This document shows positions 1-4,705 of a stretch of DNA of 7,878 nucleotides, one piece after another. Both the position numbers and the translations under genes were made by a program. Source of the DNA: Candidatus Odyssella thessalonicensis (GTDB lineage: Bacteria; Pseudomonadota; Alphaproteobacteria; Bin65); contig SBBV01000426.1 in NCBI GenBank assembly GCA_005240015.1, positions 1 through 7,878 on the forward strand, read 5' to 3'. The notes under the pieces are model-generated. The model had not been told where the DNA came from. It did no database searches and was given only the letters and a program-made list of their open reading frames with translations. Position 1 is the stretch's first letter. Each line of letters begins with the position of its first letter.

Positions 1-356
1 GCGCCGCGCACATCACGCCCCCGCTCGCGGCGCGCTTCGACGAGATCGCCGCCGCGATCCCCGAATTCCATTTCGGCCGCTTCGACGTGCGCTTTGCGAG
101 CATCGGCGAGCTCGAGGCCGGCCGCGGCTTCGCGATCGTCGAGATCAACGGCGCTGGCGCCGAGGCGATCGAGGTGTGGGATCCCGAATACCCGCTCGCG
201 CGCGTCTACCGCGTGCTGTTCCGCCAGCAGGCGCTGCTGTTCCAAGTCGCCGCCGCGAACCGCCGGCGCGGCTTCAAGCCGATGCGCGCGCGCGATCTCG
301 TGCGCCTCCAGCGCCGGCAATACCGCCTCAACTCGGCCTACCCGCCATCGGGCTAG
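1..356 (+). CDS. C-terminal part of an ATP-grasp-like protein (5' end outside window)
   Basis: The frame is open from base 3 to the TAG at 354-356, giving about 117 residues. The gene enters from the left, so the ATG at base 87 is probably internal: the sequence before it in the same frame (AAHITPPLAARFDEIAAAIP) reads as ordinary protein. The stretch FHFGRFDVRF, then a run containing EINGAGAEA and WDPEYPL, resembles the end of ATP-grasp ligases. In that fold an acidic residue and Asn near the C-terminus (here E-I-N) bind metal and ATP phosphates and a following Glu orients the substrate. The tail is rich in Arg, Gln and aromatic residues (RDLVRLQRRQYRL). The family assignment comes from these motifs only; the ATP-binding core lies outside the window, so substrate and pathway cannot be given. 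It is not part of the minus-strand ATP-grasp operon further right and looks like a different subfamily. Confidence 0.6.
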   Translation, partial: AAHITPPLAARFDEIAAAIPEFHFGRFDVRFASIGELEAGRGFAIVEINGAGAEAIEVWDPEYPLARVYRVLFRQQALLFQVAAANRRRGFKPMRARDLVRLQRRQYRLNSAYPPSG

Positions 357-389
357 GTGCGTTTTCATCGCTAGACTCGTTGGTCAATC

Positions 390-581
390 CGTAGGGGCGC
401 GCTGCGCGCGCCCTGCGTAATCATCGATACGAGCTTCGACGGCGTCGGGCGCACGGCTGTGGGTCCTCGCTTCCGCACGTATCGCCATGAACCGGGGCGC
501 ACGCCCGAGCGAAGCGAATGGGCGTGCGGGTTCTATGCCAATGCTCGCGTTCGGGCAGGGCGCGCGCAGCGCGCCCCTACG
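390..581. repeat. Element bounded by 27-bp perfect inverted repeats
   Basis: Bases 390-416 (cgtaggggcgcgctgcgcgc and six more) are the exact reverse complement of 555-581. Each arm is itself close to a palindrome (gggcgcg / cgcgccc), as in REP-type repeats. The 138 bases between them contain a second hairpin, cgcacgccc (498-506) pairing with gggcgtgcg (520-528) around a 13-base loop. No believable gene lies inside, although open frames cross it on both strands. I see no target-site duplication directly outside the arms. It may be two REP copies in opposite orientation, or a small non-autonomous palindromic element. It fills most of the 298-base gene-free stretch 357-654. Confidence 0.6.
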
Positions 582-605
582 CGTGAGACGCTTCCACCTC
601 ACGGA

Positions 606-628
606 AAGGCGCGCTAGCGTGGCGCCTT
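606..628 (+). promoter_or_regulatory. Possible 5' UTR hairpin before the secreted-protein gene
   Basis: aaggcgc (606-612) pairs with gcgcctt (622-628) around a 9-base loop, ending 12 bases before the likely ribosome binding site tggag (641-645) of the gene that starts at 655. A stem this GC-rich in a leader could affect translation, or it could be a small leftover of the palindromic repeats next to it. No U-run follows, so it is not a convincing terminator. No clear -35/-10 pair was found in this spacer. Confidence 0.2.
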
Positions 629-654
629 CTCATGCCGATCTGGAGCCTTTCATC

Positions 655-1026
655 ATGTCACTAAGAAGTGCCCTGCCCGCGGCCGTTGCGTGGTGCCTCT
701 TCCCGCTCGCGCTCGCCGCGCCCGCGCTCGCACAGGGCGGCCGGCTCGTCGATTGCCGCGTGGAATCGGAAGGGCGGGTGCAGGTGAGCGGCAAGTGCCG
801 CTTCACCCCCGAGCAGGGCGGCTCGTTCACGCTCGAGAACGCCACTGCCAACCGGCCGCTGTTCGGCTCGATCCTGATGGTCAGCGTCGCCATCGTCTCG
901 CCCGGCGTCGCCGAGGTGCGCGGCTTGACGCGCGACGGCATCAATTCGCGCTGGGGCCAGGCGCGCCGCATGGCCAACGACCGCGCCTGCTGGCAGGGCT
1001 CCGACTTCAAGATCTGCGCGCGGTAG
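655..1026 (+). CDS. Small secreted protein, four cysteines, function unknown
   Basis: This is a 123-residue protein. The ATG at 655 is chosen over the upstream in-frame ATG at 487 because a signal peptide begins exactly there (MSLRSALP, then a hydrophobic stretch to about residue 22, then APALA) and because tggag lies 9 bases upstream. The extra 56 residues of the longer frame would be translated from repeat DNA. Signal peptidase I cleavage is predicted after Ala26 (ALA-QG), leaving about 97 residues in the periplasm or outside the cell. The mature part has four Cys (34, 48, 112, 121), which could form two disulfides. A hydrophobic or aliphatic middle (about 69-85) and a C-terminal block with GINSRWG and RACW-GSDF-ICAR look conserved-domain-like. 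I do not recognise a named family and assign no function. It stands alone on the plus strand, converging on the acetyltransferase gene. Confidence 0.75.
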   Translation: MSLRSALPAAVAWCLFPLALAAPALAQGGRLVDCRVESEGRVQVSGKCRFTPEQGGSFTLENATANRPLFGSILMVSVAIVSPGVAEVRGLTRDGINSRWGQARRMANDRACWQGSDFKICAR

Positions 1027-1043
1027 AGGCGCTCCGGCGGCAT

Positions 1044-1095
1044 GTAATCAGCGTAGGGGCGGGTCGCAGCACCACTGTGACACGCGCGGGTTCTA
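1044..1095. repeat. Degenerate copy of the palindromic repeat family at 390-581
   Basis: Three words of the upstream element recur here: gtaatca (1044-1050, also 417-423), cgtaggggcg (1052-1061, also 390-399) and gcgggttcta (1086-1095, also 526-535). Their order and spacing are not the same as upstream and the second palindrome arm is missing, so this looks like a truncated or decayed copy. It lies just after the stop of the secreted-protein gene, in the 96-base spacer between two convergent genes. The rest of that spacer holds nothing I can name, apart from the 8-base palindrome aaagcttt. Confidence 0.35.
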
Positions 1096-1122
1096 GACGA
1101 TCAGAAAGCTTTACTGCGCACA

Positions 1123-1914
1123 TCAGCCGCGCACGCAGTGCCACGAAACGCAGACGGGCGCGAAGCCGATCTTGGCGTAGCTGCGGTTCGATGCGGGATT
1201 GCGGCAGTCGACATAGAGGCAGGCGAGCGATTTCCCTTCGGCATAGCCGCGCTCGACCAGCGCCGCCGTCGCAGCGCCGGCATAGCCGCGGCTGCGCAGC
1301 GCCGGCGGCGTGTAGACTCCATTGATGACGACGCCGCGGCGTGTGCGCCGCCCGATGCTGGCGACCGAGACCGGCGCGCCGTCCACGGTCCAGAAGAGAT
1401 GATCGCCGCTGGCAGCGCTGCGCGCGAGCTCGTCGGGCGTGGGCACGGGATCGTGCGGCGTGGCCTCTTGCGCAAACGCTATCCGCCATTCGGCAAACAG
1501 CGCCGCGTCGGCGGCGGTTACTGCGCGCGCGGAGCCGGGCGCGCCCGGATGGCGCGGCCGTCCTCGCAGCGCGAGGATCTCCATCGGAATGCGCTCCGGA
1601 AAACGCAGGCCCATCGCCTCCAAACGATCCGAGACCAGCATCGCCGACTGGTCCGGTCCGACGACGCCCGGGATTTCCGCGGCGCGCAGCATCTCGGCCA
1701 GGCGGCGGCATTGCGGCGCGTCAAGCGCGCCGAGGATGACGGGCTTTCCGGGCGTCTGGATCGCGCAGGCGCCCGGCGAGTCGAGCGACCAGAACCGCAG
1801 TCCCACGCCGGGCTCGGCGAGAGCGCGGCCGAGGATCGCCAGGATCAGGTTGTGCCGAGCCTCGTCCGCCTCCAGCGCCGGCAAATGATGCGCAACGAAA
1901 TCCTCGAGCGTCAC
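1123..1914 (-). CDS. GNAT-family N-acetyltransferase
   Basis: This 263-residue protein probably transfers an acetyl group from acetyl-CoA to an amine; the substrate is unknown. The GNAT fold is in the C-terminal half, about residues 128-262. The acetyl-CoA binding motif A is visible as GVYTPPALRSRGYAGAAT (about 199-216), with the R-S-R-G-Y-A pyrophosphate loop at 207-212. It is followed by the motif-B block NPASNRSYAKIGF (239-251). The N-terminal 125 residues look like a separate domain (mixed hydrophobic and acidic), as in two-domain GNAT proteins that act on small molecules. The start is GTG (1912-1914), preceded by GGGGG six bases upstream, a reasonable ribosome binding site; I see no better start. 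It is on the same strand as the Anbu operon but 194 bases downstream of it, beyond a terminator-like hairpin, so it is probably a separate unit. Confidence 0.85.
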   Translation of the reverse strand: MTLEDFVAHHLPALEADEARHNLILAILGRALAEPGVGLRFWSLDSPGACAIQTPGKPVILGALDAPQCRRLAEMLRAAEIPGVVGPDQSAMLVSDRLEAMGLRFPERIPMEILALRGRPRHPGAPGSARAVTAADAALFAEWRIAFAQEATPHDPVPTPDELARSAASGDHLFWTVDGAPVSVASIGRRTRRGVVINGVYTPPALRSRGYAGAATAALVERGYAEGKSLACLYVDCRNPASNRSYAKIGFAPVCVSWHCVRG

Positions 1915-1997
1915 GGCGCGCCCCCAACAGCGCTTGGCACTTTACACGCTTCAATCCTGGGTTCTTGAAGTGAAGTGTGGCCGGTGGCGGCACATTC

Positions 1998-2062
1998 GAT
2001 GACGAGAAATGACGTGGCCGAGACGCCCGAAACGACCAGAAATGACGATGAATGACGAGAAA
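1998..2062. repeat. Degenerate short direct repeats (atgacg core)
   Basis: The word atgacgagaaa occurs at 1999-2009 and 2052-2062, and agaaatgacg at 2005-2014 and 2038-2047. The core atgacg occurs four times within about 60 bases. This stretch is clearly less GC-rich than the genes around it. It fills the middle of the spacer between the acetyltransferase and the Anbu operon. It could be a dispersed intergenic repeat or a set of binding sites; the sequence alone does not decide. Confidence 0.45.
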
Positions 2063-2100
2063 AGACGATGTTCTGCGCAAACTCGTCTTCCATCGTCTTT
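2061..2100 (-). terminator. Terminator-like hairpin after the Anbu gene
   Basis: Read on the minus strand, AAAGACGATG (2100-2091) pairs perfectly with CATCGTCTTT (2070-2061) around a 20-base loop, and the second arm runs into a short T-rich end (CTTTTCT). It begins 8 bases after the TGA of the Anbu gene, where the operon would be expected to end. The stem is only moderately GC-rich and the T-run is interrupted, so termination may be partial. Confidence 0.4.
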
Positions 2101-2108
2101 CGGCCCGC

Positions 2109-2846
2109 TCACACGCTCCAGTCCGGATTCGGCACCGTGTCGTAGAACGCCTTCTGCAAAGCACCACCCCAGAGGCGGTGGATGGTCTGGAGATAGGCGT
2201 CGCGCTCCTCGAGGCGGACGCGCATGCCCACCTCAACCGAATCGCGCCGATAGAGCATCACGTCGATCGGCGGGCCGACCGAGACGTTGGAGCGCATCGT
2301 CGAATCGAACGAGATCAGCGCGCATTTGGCGGCGTCGACGAGCGAGATGCCGGGCGTGATGATGCGGTCGAGGATCGGCTTGCCGTACTTGATCTCGCCG
2401 ATCTGGAGATAGGGCGTGTCGCGCGTGGCCTCGATGAAATTGCCCGCCGCGTAGAGCTGGAACAGGCGCAGATTGCGCCCCTTGATCTGGCCGCCGAAGA
2501 TGAACGAGGCGTTGAAGTCGACGTCGTGCTGGCGCAGCGCCTCGCCATCGGTCTGGTGCACGTTGCGCACCGCGGCGCCGACGATGCGCGCCGCTTCGAA
2601 GGTGTTGGGCGCGGCGTAGAGGTCGCGCTTGGGATCGCCGCTGCCCAGGTCCTCGGAAAGGATGCTGGTGACCGACTGCGTGATCGAGAGGTTGCCGGCG
2701 CAGAGCAGGCCGAAGACGCGCTCGCCGGGCCGAGCGAAGACGCAGGTCTTCTGGAACGTCGAGACGCGATCGATGCCCGCATTGGTGCGCGAATCGGAGA
2801 CGAGGGCGAGCCCCTCGTCGACGAGGATGCCGACGCAATAGCTCAT
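2109..2846 (-). CDS. anbu: Anbu, proteasome-type (HslV-like) Ntn hydrolase
   Basis: This 245-residue protein matches the bacterial 'ancestral beta subunit' family (COG3484), relatives of HslV and proteasome beta subunits that assemble into self-compartmentalised rings in the cytoplasm. Seen directly: the start MSYCVGILVDEGLALVSDSR and then TNAG, where removal of Met would expose Ser as residue 1. Asp17 (SDSR) and Lys32 (TFQK) fall at or next to the positions of the catalytic Asp17 and Lys33 of HslV. Other family features are LLCAGNLSITQSV (the glycine-containing turn of the Ntn core), FNASFIFGGQI, and a long C-terminal extension (EIKYGKPILDRI, SFDSTMRSNVSVGPP). The frame stays open far upstream (to 3605), but only the ATG at 2844-2846 gives the processed N-terminus. 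No Shine-Dalgarno precedes it, so translation may be coupled to the transglutaminase gene 17 bases upstream. It is the last gene of the operon. Family identity is firm; natural substrate and activity are unknown. Confidence 0.92.
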   Translation of the reverse strand: MSYCVGILVDEGLALVSDSRTNAGIDRVSTFQKTCVFARPGERVFGLLCAGNLSITQSVTSILSEDLGSGDPKRDLYAAPNTFEAARIVGAAVRNVHQTDGEALRQHDVDFNASFIFGGQIKGRNLRLFQLYAAGNFIEATRDTPYLQIGEIKYGKPILDRIITPGISLVDAAKCALISFDSTMRSNVSVGPPIDVMLYRRDSVEVGMRVRLEERDAYLQTIHRLWGGALQKAFYDTVPNPDWSV

Positions 2847-2863
2847 GAAACCGTACGAAGCCG

Positions 2864-3754
2864 CTATTGTTGCTGCTGCTGGCCCTGCTGGCGGGCCGCT
2901 TCGGCCGCCTTCATAGCATCCGCCGCGGCGATTTCCGAGGGCGGCATCGTCCTCGGCGAGAGCTGGACCGTGACGTCGAGCTCCTCCACGCCGCCGCCGG
3001 TCCTGACGCCGCGCACCGGGCCGGCATCGGCATAGTCGAGGCCGACCGCGACGCGGACATAGGCGTCGGTGGCCGAGACGCCGTTGGCGCAGTCGAAGCT
3101 CACCCAGCCGAGATCGGGCACCACCGCCTCGGCCCAGGCATGGCTCGCGGTGGTCTGCTGCGGCCCCTCCCCGCGCCCCAGATAGCCGCTGACGTAGCGC
3201 GCGGGCACGCCCAGCTGCCGGCAGATCGCGATGAAGAGATGCGCGTGGTCCTGGCAGACGCCGCGGCCGGCGGCGAGCGTCTCGGCCGCCGTCGTGTGCA
3301 CCGTCGTGCTGTTCTTCTCGTAGGCCACGGCCTCGCGCACGCCCAGCATCAGCTGATGCAGGCCGGCGATCGTGTCCTTGGCGATGACCGGGCGGAATTT
3401 CGCCGCGAACCGCGCGAGCCGGCGGTCGGGTTGCGTATAGGCGGTCTCGCGCAGATAGACCTCGAACGGCAGGGTCGTGGTGCCGCCCGGGATCACGCCG
3501 CTGGTGTCGACCGTGCGCACGTCGCCCGCAACCTCGATCAGCATGCTCGTGGCCGGGCGCAGCATCGCCAGCGTGTGGCAGATGTTGCCGTAGTGGTCGG
3601 TCCATTCGGTGAGATCGGCGCCCGGCGCGGAGAGCTTCCAGCGGTCGACGGTCTGGCTCGGGCCCGAGCGCGGCGTCAGGCGCACATACTGCACGCTCTG
3701 CATCAGCGCCTCGGTGTAGCGGTATTCGGTGCGGTGGCGGACGAGGATGCGCAT
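2864..3754 (-). CDS. Transglutaminase-like cysteine peptidase of the Anbu operon
   Basis: This is a 296-residue cytoplasmic protein with no signal peptide. Residues 1-85 fit the bacterial transglutaminase-like N-terminal beta domain (MRILVRHRTEYRYTEALMQS, then HYGN). Residues about 125-225 are the papain-like transglutaminase core with its full triad: Cys167 in GRGVCQDHAHLF, His205 in ASHAWAEAV and Asp221 in SFDCANG. Bacterial members of this fold usually act as peptidases or amidases rather than cross-linkers. The C-terminus is unusual: an Ala-rich helix (EIAAADAMKAAEAAR) ends in QQGQQQQQ. The gene starts 6 bases after the alpha-E gene's stop with no clear ribosome binding site, suggesting translational coupling. 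By context it should act on the peptide or tagged protein made by the ATP-grasp/alpha-E pair. That role is inferred from gene-cluster conservation, not shown. Confidence 0.92.
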   Translation of the reverse strand: MRILVRHRTEYRYTEALMQSVQYVRLTPRSGPSQTVDRWKLSAPGADLTEWTDHYGNICHTLAMLRPATSMLIEVAGDVRTVDTSGVIPGGTTTLPFEVYLRETAYTQPDRRLARFAAKFRPVIAKDTIAGLHQLMLGVREAVAYEKNSTTVHTTAAETLAAGRGVCQDHAHLFIAICRQLGVPARYVSGYLGRGEGPQQTTASHAWAEAVVPDLGWVSFDCANGVSATDAYVRVAVGLDYADAGPVRGVRTGGGVEELDVTVQLSPRTMPPSEIAAADAMKAAEAARQQGQQQQQ

Positions 3755-3760
3755 GGCGAA

Positions 3761-4705
3761 TCAGGCGAGCTGCATCATGAAGTCGCTCTGGATCTGCGCC
3801 GCGAGCGCGTTGCTGCGCACGAGGAAGCCGTTCAAGAAATCATGGAGCCCGCCCGCCACGATCTGGTCGATGCGGCCGAACTTCAAGCTCGCGTGGATCT
3901 CGCCGGCCAGGCGCTGGCACTCGCGCGGGCGCGCGCCGCAGAGCGTCGCCAGCGTCCCCAGCACCTCCTCGAAGCAATAGAGCAGCGAGCGCGGCATGTC
4001 GGCGTCGAGGATCAGGAGCTCGGCGATGCGCCGCGGGTCGATCGTGTCGTGATAGGCCTGACGATAGGCGCGGAACGCGCTGACCGAGCGCAAGAGGGCG
4101 CCCCACTGGAAATAGTCGACCGGCTCGCCGTTGATGCGCTGCGTGAGCAGCAGCTGATGGTACTTGATGTCGAGGATGCGCGCGGTGTTGTCGCCGCGCT
4201 CGAGGAACGTGCCGAGGCGGATGAAGTGGAACGCGTCGTCGCGATACATCGTGCCGAAGGTGACGCCGCGGAAGAGATGCGAGCGCTCCTTCACCCAGTC
4301 GAAGAAGCCGCGCACGCCGTCCTTGGCGAAATCGCGGTACTTCTTCGACTGCAGCTCGAGCCAGGTGGCGTTGAGCGCCTCCCACATCTCGGTCGAAATC
4401 GCGCTGCGCTCGGCGCGTGCGTTCTCGCGCGCGGCGGCCACGGAGGCGAAAATGCTCGACGGGTTGGCGGCATCGAAGCCCATGTATTCGATCACCGCTT
4501 CGCCGCTGACCAGGCCGTAGCGCGCGGCGAACTCCTCGGCGCCGTGGCCGATCATCAGCAGCGGACGCCATTGCTGGTCCTGCTCGCTCGCCGCCGAGGG
4601 CAGGAGCGACATGCGGTAGGTGACGTCGAGCAGACGCGCCGTGTTCTCCGCGCGCTCGATGTAGCGCGAGAGCCAGAACAGGTTCTGGGCAGTGCGGCTC
4701 AGCAT
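3761..4705 (-). CDS. Alpha-E domain (DUF403) protein
   Basis: This 314-residue, predominantly alpha-helical protein belongs to the alpha-E family, named for conserved glutamates in helices and found almost always beside circularly permuted ATP-grasp genes. The signature appears twice: NLFWLSRYIERAENTARLLD (residues 8-27) and, as an internal duplicate, FHFIRLGTFLERGDNTARIL (159-178). Both carry the ERxxNTAR(I/L)LD pattern, which points to an ancient duplication within the fold. Other conserved-looking blocks are DYFQWGALLRSVSAFRAY (197-214) and LLILDADMPRSLLYCFEEV (230-248). No catalytic triad is evident. It is thought to work with the ATP-grasp partner, and in some genomes the two are fused. 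The ATG directly follows the TGA of the ATP-grasp gene with no base between, and TGGAG (4716-4712) sits 6 bases upstream inside that gene, so the two are translationally coupled. Length is normal for the family. Confidence 0.92.
   Translation of the reverse strand: MLSRTAQNLFWLSRYIERAENTARLLDVTYRMSLLPSAASEQDQQWRPLLMIGHGAEEFAARYGLVSGEAVIEYMGFDAANPSSIFASVAAARENARAERSAISTEMWEALNATWLELQSKKYRDFAKDGVRGFFDWVKERSHLFRGVTFGTMYRDDAFHFIRLGTFLERGDNTARILDIKYHQLLLTQRINGEPVDYFQWGALLRSVSAFRAYRQAYHDTIDPRRIAELLILDADMPRSLLYCFEEVLGTLATLCGARPRECQRLAGEIHASLKFGRIDQIVAGGLHDFLNGFLVRSNALAAQIQSDFMMQLA

Noticed and set aside
390..581. The inverted repeat as an insertion sequence or CRISPR
   Set aside because: There is no transposase frame, no flanking target duplication, and only one pair of arms without regular spacers.
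487..654. An N-terminal extension of the secreted protein from the ATG at 487
   Set aside because: The extension is translated from the inverted-repeat element, and a normal signal peptide and ribosome binding site mark the ATG at 655.
1007..1711. A 234-codon minus-strand frame overlapping the acetyltransferase and the secreted-protein gene end
   Set aside because: It is Arg/Ala/Gly-rich without motifs; the overlapping frame 1123-1914 carries the GNAT signatures.
1911..2093. A 60-codon minus-strand frame in the spacer before the acetyltransferase
   Set aside because: It consists of the short-repeat and hairpin DNA, overlaps the acetyltransferase start in another frame and has no recognisable domain. 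I keep it only as repeat sequence.
2109..3605. A single 498-codon minus-strand frame that would fuse extra sequence to the Anbu N-terminus
   Set aside because: The upstream part is an out-of-frame shadow of the transglutaminase gene (Arg/Pro/Ala/Gly-rich). Anbu needs its free N-terminal residue, so the ATG at 2846 is the start.
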